This document shows positions 18,825-28,355 of a DNA stretch of 64,000 nucleotides, one piece after another (positions within the stretch are counted from its first letter, which is position 1; each line of letters opens with the position of its first letter). The notes beneath the pieces were generated by a model that had not been told where the DNA came from, made no database searches, and saw only the letters and a list, made by a program, of their open reading frames with translations. The DNA is taken from positions 1,054,001-1,118,000 of the forward strand of contig NZ_CP090977.1 in the NCBI RefSeq assembly GCF_021513255.1. The letters are read 5' to 3'. The translations under genes and the position numbers were made by a program. This DNA is from Planococcus sp. 107-1 (GTDB taxonomy: Bacteria; Bacillota; Bacilli; Bacillales_A; Planococcaceae).

Positions 18825-19637
18825 ATGTATTCGTTTTTAGCTGCAATCGATCCGATCGCGTTTTCACTCGGTCCGATCGATGTCCGTTGGTACGGTGTCA
18901 TCATCGCTACGGGCATAGTCATTGCATTTTTAGTAGGGCAGCGTGAAATGGTCAAACGGGGGCTGCATCCGGATTTTTTGACGGATCTCTTGATTTGGGC
19001 GGTGCCGCTGGCCATTGTAGGGGCACGAATTTACTACGTCACGTTCCAGTGGGAGCATTATAAAGACCATCCTGCTGATATCATCGCCATATGGAATGGC
19101 GGAATTGCGATTCACGGGGCATTAATTGCTTCGGTCATCGTTGCTTATATTTTTACGAAACGCCGCAATACCTCATTTTTGAAAGTGGCGGATATTTTAG
19201 CGCCAAGCATCCTGATCGGCCAGGCAGTTGGCCGGTGGGGGAATTTCATCAACCAGGAAGCACACGGCGGAGAGGTTTCCCGAAACTTCCTGGAAAATTT
19301 GTTCTTGCCTGATTGGATCATTAACCAAATGTACATAGACGGATCGTATTACCACCCGACTTTCCTATACGAATCGTTATGGAGCCTTATCGGCATTATC
19401 ATTTTGTTGTTGCTGCGCCGGGTCAACCTGGTCCGCGGCGAAATGTTCTTCTTCTATGCCATCTGGTATTCAATTGGCCGTTTCGTCATAGAAGGGATGC
19501 GTACAGACAGCCTATATGTCATCGGAGAACTTCGTGCGGCGCAAGTCGTGTCGATTCTTGCGATTTTGATCAGTGCTGTGTTCATCATTTACCGGAGAGT
19601 GAGCTTGAAAAACCCTCCCCGCTATTTGGATAAATAA
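18825..19637 (+). CDS. lgt: Prolipoprotein diacylglyceryl transferase
   Basis: The membrane enzyme that moves diacylglycerol from phosphatidylglycerol to the lipobox Cys of prelipoproteins. 270 residues with about seven hydrophobic segments, the H-containing AIHGALIAS loop near residue 95, and the Lgt signature GRWGNFINQEAHG near 134. The start at 18825 has GGAAGG eight bases upstream; the in-frame GTG at 18804 lies before that site. It begins 21 bases after hprK. Confidence 0.95.
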   Translation: MYSFLAAIDPIAFSLGPIDVRWYGVIIATGIVIAFLVGQREMVKRGLHPDFLTDLLIWAVPLAIVGARIYYVTFQWEHYKDHPADIIAIWNGGIAIHGALIASVIVAYIFTKRRNTSFLKVADILAPSILIGQAVGRWGNFINQEAHGGEVSRNFLENLFLPDWIINQMYIDGSYYHPTFLYESLWSLIGIIILLLLRRVNLVRGEMFFFYAIWYSIGRFVIEGMRTDSLYVIGELRAAQVVSILAILISAVFIIYRRVSLKNPPRYLDK

Positions 19638-19656
19638 TAGAGAAAGAAGCGATGGA

Positions 19657-20592
19657 ATGTCTACTTTGAAAAATGGATTAAAAGCAGGCCTTAAGACGAC
19701 ATGGACATTAGGAAAAGTGATTTTCCCGATTACCTTAATCGTGACCATGCTCCAGTTCACGCCTGTTTTGCCTTTTATAATTGATTTAGTTGCGCCGCTC
19801 ATGGGATTGTTCGGGCTTAGCGGAGATGCCGCCATTCCATTGGTTCTCGGAAACGCCTTAAACCTTTATGCCGGAATTGCCGGAATCTTGTCTTTGGAGT
19901 TGACCGTCAAAGAAGTCTTCATCCTCGCGGTCATGCTGTCATTTTCGCATAATATCTTTATTGAAACCGGCGTCGCGTTGAAAGTTGGCGTCAAGCTTTG
20001 GGTCGTTTTAGTTGTCCGCTTTGGACTCGCGGCTCTCTCGGGAATCATCATCAACTTGGTGTGGAAAGGCGGCGGGGAAATTGCCCAGTACGGTTTTGCA
20101 CCGGAAGCGGCAGCAGATCCGCAGAGTTGGATAGGAATTTTCCTTTTAGGCCTTGAAAAAGCGACATTCGGCGTTTTGCAATTAGCGATGATTGTCATTC
20201 CGCTTATGCTTATGATCCAAATATTGAAAGACAAAGGCTATTTGCAGCGCATTTCCGATGGAATGGGGCCCTTAACCCGCCTGCTGGGAATTAAGAAAAA
20301 TGCTTCTCTCACTTTAGCCTCAGGCTTGATTTTCGGATTGGCGATGGGGGCAGGAGTGATGATCCAAGCCGTCCAGGAAGACGGAGTCAGCAAAAAAGAT
20401 GCGACCTTGGCTTTTATTTTCTTAGTGGCCTGCCATGCCATCGTAGAAGATACGCTGATCTTCATTCCGCTTGGCATCCCGATCTGGCCTTTGTTCTTGA
20501 TCCGGCTGATCACGGCACTTGTTTTGACGATTTTCGTCTCGTATGTCTGGCGGAAATCAGAAGCTAACCGGAAGGAAGTGTATTCGACATGA
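19657..20592 (+). CDS. yvoD: Nucleoside-recognition (Gate) domain membrane protein YvoD
   Basis: 311 residues, about eight membrane segments. Two related halves start with small-residue-rich Gate-type phrases (NALNLYAGIAGILSLE; MGAGVMIQAVQEDGVS) and the block FSHNIFIETG, seen in nucleoside-recognition proteins such as SpmA/SpmB and FeoB gates. Substrate unknown. ATG 19657 is used because AGAAAGAAG precedes it and it gives MSTLKN. It overlaps ppaX by four bases in the conserved operon. Confidence 0.85.
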   Translation: MSTLKNGLKAGLKTTWTLGKVIFPITLIVTMLQFTPVLPFIIDLVAPLMGLFGLSGDAAIPLVLGNALNLYAGIAGILSLELTVKEVFILAVMLSFSHNIFIETGVALKVGVKLWVVLVVRFGLAALSGIIINLVWKGGGEIAQYGFAPEAAADPQSWIGIFLLGLEKATFGVLQLAMIVIPLMLMIQILKDKGYLQRISDGMGPLTRLLGIKKNASLTLASGLIFGLAMGAGVMIQAVQEDGVSKKDATLAFIFLVACHAIVEDTLIFIPLGIPIWPLFLIRLITALVLTIFVSYVWRKSEANRKEVYST

Positions 20593-21240
20593 CGAAAGAA
20601 ATCAATGCGCTGCTGTTCGATTTTGACGGCACGCTGCTGGATACAAATGAATTGATCATCCAGACTTTTATCGCCGTTCTTGGAGAGCATTTCCCAGGAC
20701 GCTATGAAAGGGATGACATTCTGCATTTTATCGGTCCGTCGCTTGAACAGACTTTCGAATCGATTGATGCGGAGCGTGCTGTTGAGTTGACAGCACAATA
20801 CCGGGCGATCAATAAACAATTGCATGACGAACTTATCACGGAATACGATGGCGTCACGGAAACGCTGCGCTTATTGAAAGCGCGCGGATAAAAATGGCGA
20901 TCGTGTCGACGAAAAGAAGTGCGAATATTAAACGCGGCTTGGCATTGATGGGCATTGATGAAGTGTTTGAATACATCATCAGCTTAGACGAAGTCAAAAA
21001 TCCGAAGCCGGATCCGGAGCCGATTTTATTGGCCTTGGAAAAGCTCGGAGCTTCAAAAGAAGAAGCATTGATGATCGGGGATAATTACCACGACATCGAA
21101 GGCGGCAAAAATGCAGGAGTCCGGACAGCGGAGTCGCTTGGTCCATCAAAGGGGAAGCCTTTTTAGCGAGCTACGAACCGGATTTCATGCTGCAGCACAT
21201 TAGCGATTTGCTGGAATTGACGAAAGAAGCGGTCCAATGA
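20589..21240 (+). CDS. ppaX: Pyrophosphatase PpaX (HAD family), two frame breaks as sequenced
   Basis: HAD-superfamily hydrolase that removes pyrophosphate made when HprK dephosphorylates Ser-P-HPr; co-operonic with hprK. The nucleophile motif [10 protein letters not shown] is at residues 9-18, the Thr motif IVSTKRS near 104, KPDPEP near 140 and [14 protein letters not shown] near 165. As given, the frame stops at 20891 and again at 21166. Both breaks are one missing G: at 20884-20887 (GCGG for GCGGG, restoring LKARGIKMAI) and at 21128-21131 (AGCGGAG for AGCGGGAG, restoring [13 protein letters not shown]). The repaired protein runs to the TGA at 21238-21240, about 217 residues. Confidence 0.88.
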
Positions 21241-21779
21241 GAAAGACAGAGCGCCATTTTGTCACCGGCCCCAACTCACTTTGGCATATCTACAAAACGG
21301 TTCCGTTCTGGAAAGTTGCAAAGAATTTTGCGGTTATTCAAACGGCTCGCTATACCCCGTTTTTGCCCATGAAAAATTGGCTCTATAAAACGTTTCTCGG
21401 CATGGAAATCGGTAAGCAATCTTCATTCGCTTTGATGGTGATGCTCGATGTGATGTTTCCGGAGAAAATTAAAGTCGGGAAAAACTCGGTGATCGGCTAC
21501 AACACCACGATTCTCGCCCATGAATATTTGATCGAAGAATACCGGCTCGGGGAAGTGGTGATTGGGGACCGGGTTATGATCGGTGCAAATAGCACCATTT
21601 TACCCGGCATCACCATTGGTGACGGCGCCATCGTTTCCGCTGCCACATTGGTCCATAAGGATGTTCCCCCGGGCGCTTTTGTCGGCGGCAATCCGATGCG
21701 AATCATTTATACAGCTGAACAAATGGCGGAACGCCAATTAGAAAGCGCTGCTGAACAAGCAGCAAAAGAAAGCCTGTGA
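21237..21779 (+). CDS. yvoF: Hexapeptide-repeat acyltransferase YvoF
   Basis: 180 residues of left-handed beta-helix type: repeats such as [46 protein letters not shown] and the closing GGNPMRII are the Hexapep signature of sugar or antibiotic O-acetyltransferases. The start overlaps the ppaX stop (ATGA). The acceptor substrate is unknown. Last gene of the hprK operon, followed by a terminator. Confidence 0.85.
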   Translation: MRKTERHFVTGPNSLWHIYKTVPFWKVAKNFAVIQTARYTPFLPMKNWLYKTFLGMEIGKQSSFALMVMLDVMFPEKIKVGKNSVIGYNTTILAHEYLIEEYRLGEVVIGDRVMIGANSTILPGITIGDGAIVSAATLVHKDVPPGAFVGGNPMRIIYTAEQMAERQLESAAEQAAKESL

Positions 21780-21813
21780 AGAAAAACAACCCTTTTCTTC
21801 ACGGGCTTTTTTT
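21771..21813 (+). terminator. Terminator of the hprK operon
   Basis: GTGAAGAAAA / TTTTCTTCAC stem overlapping the yvoF stop, extended by AGCC / GGCT, then seven T. Confidence 0.85.
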
Positions 21814-21821
21814 CTAATTCC

Positions 21822-21851
21822 TTGACGGTTGATAGAAAGATAAGTTAAAAT
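21822..21851 (+). promoter_or_regulatory. Candidate promoter of the his operon
   Basis: TTGACG (21822-21827), 18 bases, TAAAAT (21846-21851). About 60 bases of leader follow; I see no T-box, specifier loop or His-rich leader peptide in it. Confidence 0.55.
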
Positions 21852-21914
21852 TAAAAAATACTTCACCACTCTAACTAACTAAAGTAAAATAACCAAATTT
21901 AGGAAGTGAATCCA

Positions 21915-23078
21915 ATGACGATCCAAATGTTCGAAAAACCGCTCGGCATGCGGGATGATTTCCCTTTCATCGCAAAAAAGAAAGCTGAATTGCGCTCCAA
22001 AGGGACATCGATTATGGAAAAAGCAGGCTATGATTTGCTGCAGACGCCGACGCTTGAATATTACGAAACGATCGGGAAAATCAGCGCAATCGCAGATAAC
22101 GCCCTCTTTAAATTGCTGGACAGCCAAGGCGAAACATTAGTGCTGCGTCCGGATATGACTTCGCCGATTGCACGTGTTGCCGCTTCAAAACTTTTAAAAG
22201 AGAAAATGCCGGTTCGGCTCGCTTATTACTCGAATGTATTTCGGGCACAAAAACGCGAAGGGGGACGTCCAGCTGAATTTGAACAGATGGGCGTTGAATT
22301 GATCGGAGATGATTCTCTTTATGCGGATGCGGAAGTGATCATTCTCGCTTCTTCGATTCTGAAAGAACTGCAAGTGGAATCGGTTCGGATTGTCATTGGG
22401 CATACCCAATTGCTGCAGTTGATCCTAAAAGATTTCGGTTTATCGGATGAACAAATCGATTTGGTAAGGGAAGCACTGGTTTCCAAAAACAGTGTAGGCT
22501 TTGAACAGCTGGCTTTATCTTTGCCCATCAAAGAAGAAGCGTTAGAAAGCTTTAATCGATTGATCACGACTTCGACATTGGCCGAATGGAAGCAATGGAT
22601 CGATCCCTCAAATACGGAGCAAAATGAATTATATGAAGAAATGCTGAAATTGCACAAAATTATGGAACGCAATGGCCTGGTGGATTCGGTTACATTCGAT
22701 TTAACTTTCATTAGCCATATGACCTATTACACGGGGCTCGTTTTTGAATTCTACGGAGCTGGAAGCGGATTTCCGCTCGGCAACGGCGGACGCTACGATG
22801 GATTGATGAAGCAATTCAATCTTCAAGTCGGTGCAACCGGATTTGGTTTACGGGTGGATCGGCTATTGGAAGCTATGGCCCCAAACCGTGAAAAAGAATT
22901 GCAGACGCTTGTTTTATTCACAGAAGAGACGGAGCAGGAAGCACATGAATTGGCGCAGAAGCTCCGTTCAGAAGGACAGCGGACGACTTTGCAATATGCT
23001 CCGGCTGTGCAAGCATTAGATGAATTTACGGCATTGTTCAGCGATGTCAGACGATTGGACGGTGGTACGAATGGATGA
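21915..23078 (+). CDS. hisZ: ATP phosphoribosyltransferase regulatory subunit HisZ
   Basis: A HisRS-like paralogue that activates the short-form HisG. 387 residues with class II synthetase motif 2-like [23 protein letters not shown] (shown in part) near residue 115, and motif 3 region GGRYDGLM near 296, but it lacks the anticodon domain of true HisRS. Start ATG 21915, AGGAAG eight bases upstream. It leads the tightly packed operon hisZGDBHAFI; it overlaps hisG by eight bases. Confidence 0.95.
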   Translation: MTIQMFEKPLGMRDDFPFIAKKKAELRSKGTSIMEKAGYDLLQTPTLEYYETIGKISAIADNALFKLLDSQGETLVLRPDMTSPIARVAASKLLKEKMPVRLAYYSNVFRAQKREGGRPAEFEQMGVELIGDDSLYADAEVIILASSILKELQVESVRIVIGHTQLLQLILKDFGLSDEQIDLVREALVSKNSVGFEQLALSLPIKEEALESFNRLITTSTLAEWKQWIDPSNTEQNELYEEMLKLHKIMERNGLVDSVTFDLTFISHMTYYTGLVFEFYGAGSGFPLGNGGRYDGLMKQFNLQVGATGFGLRVDRLLEAMAPNREKELQTLVLFTEETEQEAHELAQKLRSEGQRTTLQYAPAVQALDEFTALFSDVRRLDGGTNG

Positions 23079-23697
23079 ATTGACGATTGCGATGCCAAAA
23101 GGTCGCATTTTCGAGGAAGCTTATGAGTTATTGGTGAAAGCGGGCTATGATTTGCCGAAAGAACTGGATGATTCCCGCAAGTTGATCGTGGAAGCGCCAA
23201 ATGAACGTTTCCGCTTTATCCTGGCAAAACCGATGGATGTGCCCGTTTACGTTGAGCACGGAGTTGCAGACGTCGGGATAGCCGGTAAAGACGTGATGCT
23301 TGAACATGACCGCTCTGTCCACGAATTGCTGGATCTTGGCATCAGCAGCTGCTATATCGCTACAGCCGGATTGCCGAATACAACCATGAACGAAGTGACG
23401 CCGCGCATCGCGACAAAATATCCGGAAGTGGCTTCCCGTTTTTACCGCAGCAAAGGCGAACAAGTGGAAATTATCGAATTGAACGGTTCGATTGAATTGG
23501 CGCCGATGATCGGGCTAGCGGACCGGATTGTCGATATCGTTTCGACAGGAAAGACTTTAAAAGAAAATGGCTTAGTGGAGTACGAAAAAATTGTCGATAT
23601 CACTTCAAGATTAATCGCGAATCCCGTGAGCTACCGGTTGAAACAGCAGCGCATCTCGGAAATGGTTGAAAAGCTGAGAAAGCAGGCGCTGAAATGA
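23071..23697 (+). CDS. hisG: ATP phosphoribosyltransferase catalytic subunit HisG (short form)
   Basis: First step of histidine synthesis: ATP plus PRPP gives phosphoribosyl-ATP. 208 residues, the short form that needs HisZ. Phrases [10 protein letters not shown] (start), [13 protein letters not shown] near 65, and the PRPP loop region [14 protein letters not shown] near 155. Start 23071 lies inside the end of hisZ, with GGTGG upstream. Ends overlapping hisD by four bases. Confidence 0.96.
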   Translation: MDELTIAMPKGRIFEEAYELLVKAGYDLPKELDDSRKLIVEAPNERFRFILAKPMDVPVYVEHGVADVGIAGKDVMLEHDRSVHELLDLGISSCYIATAGLPNTTMNEVTPRIATKYPEVASRFYRSKGEQVEIIELNGSIELAPMIGLADRIVDIVSTGKTLKENGLVEYEKIVDITSRLIANPVSYRLKQQRISEMVEKLRKQALK

Positions 23698-24970
23698 GAC
23701 AAACGAAATTAGCAGCCGGCATTTCCCTCAGAAGAAATGTGGCGGAAGGAAACGCGGCGCAAGTGGCGGCCGTCAAGGAAATCATCCAAAATGTCCGTTC
23801 TAACGGAGATCAGGCATTGCGTGAGTATACAGCAAAATGGGACGGCGTTGAACTTGGCAGCATTCGCGTTGAGCAATCCGAAATCGACGAGGCAGCTTTC
23901 CGTTTTGACCCGCAATTGCTGGAAGATTTAAAAGAAGCGGCAGCGAATATCCGAAATTACCACGAAAGCCAAAAGCAGGAAGGCTATAAAAACGAGAAAG
24001 CGGATGGTTCTTATGTAGCGCAGCGGGTATCTGCGATTGGCTCGGCTGGACTTTATGTTCCGGGCGGCACAGCCGCTTACCCATCTTCGGTATTGATGAA
24101 CGTCATCCCTGCCCAAGTGGCAGGAGTGCGGCGCATCGTGTTAACGTCGCCTCCAGGAAAAGACGGGGCTTTATCTGACGGAGTTTTAGCAGCTGCCCAT
24201 ATTCTAGGGATTACGGAAGTTTATAAAGTGGGCGGAGCGCAAGCGATTGCCGCACTTGCTTATGGAACGGAAACGATTCAAGCAGTGGATAAAATAACGG
24301 GGCCGGGCAATGTATTTGTGGCGCTCGCTAAACGCGAAGTAAACGGCGATGTGGCCATCGATATGATCGCGGACCAAGTGAAATCGCGGTTATTGCAGAC
24401 GACACGGCGTATGCCGATGAAGTGGCAGCGGATTTATTGTCCCAGGCAGAGCATGATCCGATGGCGAGTGCCGTTTTGTTGACAGCAAGCGAACAATTGG
24501 CCGACGCGGTTTCAAAAGAAATAGACCGCCAACTGGAAACTTTGCCGCGGCATTCCATTGCTGCACAAGCCATCCAGGATTACGGCATGATTTATATCGG
24601 CGAATCGATGGATGAATTGATTAAGGCAGCCAATGAACTGGCTCCGGAACACCTGGAAATTATTGCGGCCGATGCAGAAGCGGCAGCAGACAAAATTGAA
24701 AATGCCGGTGCCATTTTTATTGGCCGCTATTCTTCGGAGCCGGTCGGCGATTATTTTGCCGGCACGAACCACGTGTTGCCGACAAACAGCACTGCCCGTT
24801 TTTCAAGCGCATTGTCGGTCTATGATTTCATTAAACGGACAAGTGTCATCTATTACAGCGAACAGGCATGGCAAGAGAACGAAGCGAAGATTGCGAGGCT
24901 CGCGCGTCTAGAAGGGCTGGAAGGCCACGCAAGGGCAATAGAATCGCGTTCATGGGAAAAGGGGAATTGA
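23694..24970 (+). CDS. hisD: Histidinol dehydrogenase HisD, frameshifted as sequenced
   Basis: Zn-dependent enzyme oxidising histidinol to histidine in two NAD steps; about 425 residues once repaired. Phrases [18 protein letters not shown] near 120, [17 protein letters not shown] near 178, TGPGN near 203, and in the second part LSQAEHDP and APEHLEI (zinc-site region). As given, the frame ends at 24482: at 24369-24372 GCGGACC is present where GCGGGACC restores [14 protein letters not shown]. Overlaps hisG at its start (ATGA). Confidence 0.93.
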
Positions 24971-24972
24971 TG

Positions 24973-25560
24973 ATGAGAAAAGCGGAATTGAAACGGGATA
25001 CGAATGAAACCAAAATCGCGGTGGCGTTTTCGTTAGACGGTGAAGGAAAAGCCGATATCCAGACAGGCGTCCCGTTTATGGACCATATGCTTGATTTATT
25101 TATCAAGCACGGATTGTTCGACGGCGATATCAAAGCAGATGGCGATACGCATATTGACGATCACCACACGACAGAAGATATTGGCATTGTACTTGGCCAG
25201 GCAGTCAAAGAAGCATTGGGTGATAAAAAAGGGATTCGCCGCTACGGCAACGCGTTTGTCCCAATGGATGATGCGCTTGCTCAAGTGGTCATCGATTGTT
25301 CAAACCGCCCGCACCTCGAAATGAGAGGCGAGATTCCAAATGCGAAAGTCGGGACATTTGATACGGAATTGGTGCAGGAGTTCTTATGGAAATTTGCGCT
25401 TGAATCACGCATGAACGTTCACGTCATCATTCATTACGGCAAAAACACACACCACATCATCGAAGCGGTTTTCAAAGCGTTGGCGCGTGCGCTCGACGAA
25501 GCGACAAGCATCGATCCAAGGGTGAAAGGCGTGCCTTCGACAAAGGGGCTGTTGACATGA
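24973..25560 (+). CDS. hisB: Imidazoleglycerol-phosphate dehydratase HisB
   Basis: Monofunctional dehydratase, 195 residues, which turns IGP into imidazole-acetol phosphate with two Mn ions. The metal motifs DDHHTTED (near residue 57) and NTHHIIEA (near 158), plus MDHMLDL near 33, are present. Start 24973 has GGGG eight bases upstream; the adjacent ATG at 24970 is also possible. Ends in ATGA overlap with hisH. Confidence 0.96.
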   Translation: MRKAELKRDTNETKIAVAFSLDGEGKADIQTGVPFMDHMLDLFIKHGLFDGDIKADGDTHIDDHHTTEDIGIVLGQAVKEALGDKKGIRRYGNAFVPMDDALAQVVIDCSNRPHLEMRGEIPNAKVGTFDTELVQEFLWKFALESRMNVHVIIHYGKNTHHIIEAVFKALARALDEATSIDPRVKGVPSTKGLLT

Positions 25561-26208
25561 TCATCGGCATTATCGATTACGGCATGGGCAATCTCTTCAG
25601 TGTGGAACAAGCGCTGAAGAAATTGGATTGCACCGTCATTCTCTCGGATGATCCCGAAATCCTCAAAGAAGCGGAAGGAATTTTGCTTCCGGGCGTCGGA
25701 GCTTTTCCGGACGCGATGGAATTATTGAATGAGAAAGGCTTGTCTTCTTTTATCCGGTCGTTGCCGGAACGGAAAATTCCGCTTCTCGGCATCTGCCTCG
25801 GCATGCAATTATTGTATGAAGACAGTTCAGAAGTAAAACCGGCAAAAGGGCTCGGCTTATTAAAAGGGCAAATCCGCCGTTTTGAAAAAGGCACACACCG
25901 GATCCCGCACATGGGATGGAACCGTCTGGAATTTGCTCGGATGCCTTATTGGCTGGATGATCTGCAAATCGATACGCATGTTTATTTTGTGCATTCTTTC
26001 TTAGCGGTTGATACCGATGGACAAGAAGTGTTCGGCACAGCAAGCTACGGAGAAGTTCAAGTGCCGGGAGTCGTCGGCTCAGGATTGATTACCGGAATGC
26101 AGTTCCACCCGGAAAAATCCGGTGATTTCGGCCATTATTTATTGGAGCAATGGATTGCAAATGTCAGGAGGAATCTCGATGAGCAAGTTTCAAATCTACC
26201 GCAATTGA
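25557..26208 (+). CDS. hisH: Imidazole glycerol phosphate synthase glutaminase subunit HisH
   Basis: Class I glutamine amidotransferase that supplies ammonia to HisF. The triad Cys is in GICLGMQL near residue 80, and His/Glu in FHPEKSGDFG near 185. About 217 residues. As given the frame runs on to 26384 because two bases are missing near 26199, in the region shared with hisA; with them restored hisH stops at the TGA at 26206-26208, overlapping hisA by about 30 bases. Confidence 0.92.
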
Positions 26209-26905
26209 TTTGCGCGGAGGCAAATGTGTGCGCCTTTTCCAAGGGGATTATGCACAGGAAACGGTTTACGGCGATTCGCCGGTGGAAATGGCGAAGCAAT
26301 TTGCAGCATCAGGAGCGGAATGGATTCATATGGTGGATTTGGACGGCGCGAAAGACGGCGTCCGCATCAATGATCAAGTGGTGATCGAAGCGGCGAAATT
26401 GCCCGTCAAGGTCCAAATTGGCGGCGGCATCCGGACGCGTGAAGACATTGAACATTATTTATCGAACGGCGTCAGCCGGGTCATTATCGGAAGTTTGGCC
26501 ATCCGCAATCCTGAACTCGCAGTTTCGTTCATAGAAGAATTTGGCGCAGAGAAAATCGTTATCGGAATCGATGCAAAAGACGGCATGGCGGCGACCGAAG
26601 GCTGGATTGAAACATCGAGCCAGTCGGCAACAGATGTAGCCAAATTTTTTGCTTCCAAAGGCGCGAAGCATTTTATCTATACGGACATCGCAACGGATGG
26701 TACGCTGCAAGGCCCGAATATCGATGCCAATAAAAAATTGGTGTCGGCTGGCCAGGCGGAAGTGATCGTTTCTGGCGGCATCGGCACACTGGATGACATC
26801 CGCAGCGTCAAGAAAGCGGCAGCAGGCAGCCCGATTGCCGGCGTCATCATCGGTAAAGCGTTGTATGAAAAACGCTTTACCCTTGAGGAGGCGCTGTCAT
26901 GCTAA
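26179..26905 (+). CDS. hisA: Phosphoribosylformimino-AICAR-phosphate isomerase HisA, frameshifted as sequenced
   Basis: TIM-barrel isomerase before HisHF; about 242 residues. Start ATG 26179 has AGGAGG seven bases upstream. As given, the beginning MSKFQIY runs into a stop: TACCGCAATT is seen where TAC-CC(C/G)-GCA-ATT is expected, two bases short at 26199-26202, giving [12 protein letters not shown]. Catalytic Asp near residue 8 (AIDLRGG) and near 130 (GIDAKDG); phosphate loops GGGIRT and SGGIGTLDD. Overlaps hisF by seven bases. Confidence 0.92.
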
Positions 26906-27651
26906 CAAAACGCATTATTCCTTGTCTGGACGTAAAAGAAGGGCGTGTCGTAAAAGGCGTCAGTTTCGTGTCGCTTCGGGATGCCGGAGATCCGGTTGAA
27001 CTGGCCCGTTTCTACGATAAGCAAGGGGCGGATGAATTGGTGTTTCTTGATATCTCCGCTTCGCACGAAGGCAAAGAGACAATGGTCGAAGTCGTTAAAA
27101 CCGTCGCGACCGAATTGTCGATTCCATTTACCGTGGGCGGCGGCATCCGGACGCTTGAAGACATCAAGCGGATGCTGCGGGCAGGAGCGGATAAAGTGTC
27201 GTTGAACACGGCTGCTTTAGATCGGCCGGAGCTGATCAAAGAAGGCGCCGATTATTTCGGTTCCCAGTGCATCGTGGTAGCGATAGATGCCAAGAAAAAC
27301 GGCAATAGCTGGGACGTCTATACTCACGGTGGGCGCAATAAAACCGACTGGGACGCCGTGGAATGGGCGAAACGGAGCGTTGAACTTGGCGCTGGTGAAT
27401 TGCTGCTAACGAGCATGGATAAAGACGGACAGAAAGACGGGTTTGACTTGGAGATGATCCAAGCAGTCCGGGAAGCGGTCGAAGTTCCTGTCATTGCGAG
27501 CGGCGGTGCAGGAAACCGCGAACATTTTGCCGAAGTCTTTGAAAAAGTGGACGCAGATGCGGCGCTTGCTGCTTCGATTTTCCACTATAAAGAAACAAGT
27601 ATCGCTGAAGTAAAAGATTATTTAAAAACAATGGGAGTGAATGTCCGATGA
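26899..27651 (+). CDS. hisF: Imidazole glycerol phosphate synthase cyclase subunit HisF
   Basis: TIM-barrel cyclase, 250 residues, that receives ammonia from HisH and makes IGP plus AICAR. Catalytic Asp in [14 protein letters not shown] (near residue 11) and in VAIDAKK (near 130), phosphate loops [10 protein letters not shown] and SGGAGN. Start 26899 has GGAGG in GAGGAGGCGCTGTC upstream and lies in the end of hisA. Confidence 0.97.
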   Translation: MLTKRIIPCLDVKEGRVVKGVSFVSLRDAGDPVELARFYDKQGADELVFLDISASHEGKETMVEVVKTVATELSIPFTVGGGIRTLEDIKRMLRAGADKVSLNTAALDRPELIKEGADYFGSQCIVVAIDAKKNGNSWDVYTHGGRNKTDWDAVEWAKRSVELGAGELLLTSMDKDGQKDGFDLEMIQAVREAVEVPVIASGGAGNREHFAEVFEKVDADAALAASIFHYKETSIAEVKDYLKTMGVNVR

Positions 27652-28274
27652 GCAAAATCCAATACGATGAAAACGGGCTGATTCCCGTGATTATTCAAAA
27701 TGCTGAAACAAAAGAAGTGTTGACATTAGCGTATGCCAATGAAGAAGCGGTCAACAAAACCATCAAACTAGGCGAAACTTGGCTGTATTCGAGAAGCCGC
27801 AAGGAACTGTGGAACAAAGGGGCAACGAGCGGCAATACGCAGCAAGTAACAGCTGTCCGCTTGGATTGCGACGGCGATGCGTTGATTTATGAAGTGATTC
27901 CAAACGGTCCTGCGTGCCACACAGGCGAAAACAGTTGCTTCAATGAAACGATTTCGGGAACACCGAATCCGTCGAAAGCGGATATGTTCAAGGAATTGAC
28001 CGAATTGATCCGGAACCGTGAACAGGAAATGCCGGAAGGGGCTTATACGACTTACCTCTTTACCGAAGGCGTAGATAAAATCTGCAAGAAAGTCGGAGAA
28101 GAAGCGGCGGAAGTCATCATTGCCGCTAAAAATCGGGATCCGCAGGAATTGTCGATGGAAGCAGCGGATTTGTTCTATCACGTATTGGTTCTTCTTCAAG
28201 AACAAAAAGTGGATTTAGATCAAGTGATCGGCGTGCTTCAAGAGCGGCACGCAGTAAAAACTTCAAGTAAATAA
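27648..28274 (+). CDS. hisI: Bifunctional phosphoribosyl-AMP cyclohydrolase / phosphoribosyl-ATP pyrophosphatase HisIE
   Basis: Fusion of steps 2 and 3 of the pathway, 208 residues. The N-terminal cyclohydrolase has [17 protein letters not shown] near residue 47, [11 protein letters not shown] near 75 and the Zn Cys block [12 protein letters not shown] near 90. The C-terminal pyrophosphatase (from about 113) has [16 protein letters not shown] and [11 protein letters not shown]. Start overlaps the hisF stop. Last gene of the operon. Confidence 0.96.
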   Translation: MSKIQYDENGLIPVIIQNAETKEVLTLAYANEEAVNKTIKLGETWLYSRSRKELWNKGATSGNTQQVTAVRLDCDGDALIYEVIPNGPACHTGENSCFNETISGTPNPSKADMFKELTELIRNREQEMPEGAYTTYLFTEGVDKICKKVGEEAAEVIIAAKNRDPQELSMEAADLFYHVLVLLQEQKVDLDQVIGVLQERHAVKTSSK

Positions 28275-28279
28275 CAGGG

Positions 28280-28305
28280 AAATATGCTATAATGACAGCA
28301 TATTT
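28280..28305. promoter_or_regulatory. 9-bp inverted repeat enclosing a TATAAT before yvcD
   Basis: AAATATGCT-N8-AGCATATTT is perfect, and TATAAT (28288-28293) lies inside it. No T run follows, so an operator on the yvcD promoter is as likely as a his terminator. Confidence 0.4.
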
Positions 28306-28355
28306 AAGTGAAGGAGCGATGACTATCGTTCCTTTTACTTTTGCGGAGGCATATT

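Noticed and set aside
20589..21240. Two separate small HAD genes instead of one ppaX
   Set aside because: Adding one G at each GCGG site restores one continuous PpaX with all motifs and the operon's ATGA overlap with yvoF.
21814..21914. T-box or His leader peptide for the his operon
   Set aside because: I looked for a specifier loop, the T-box consensus and a run of His codons in the leader and found none.
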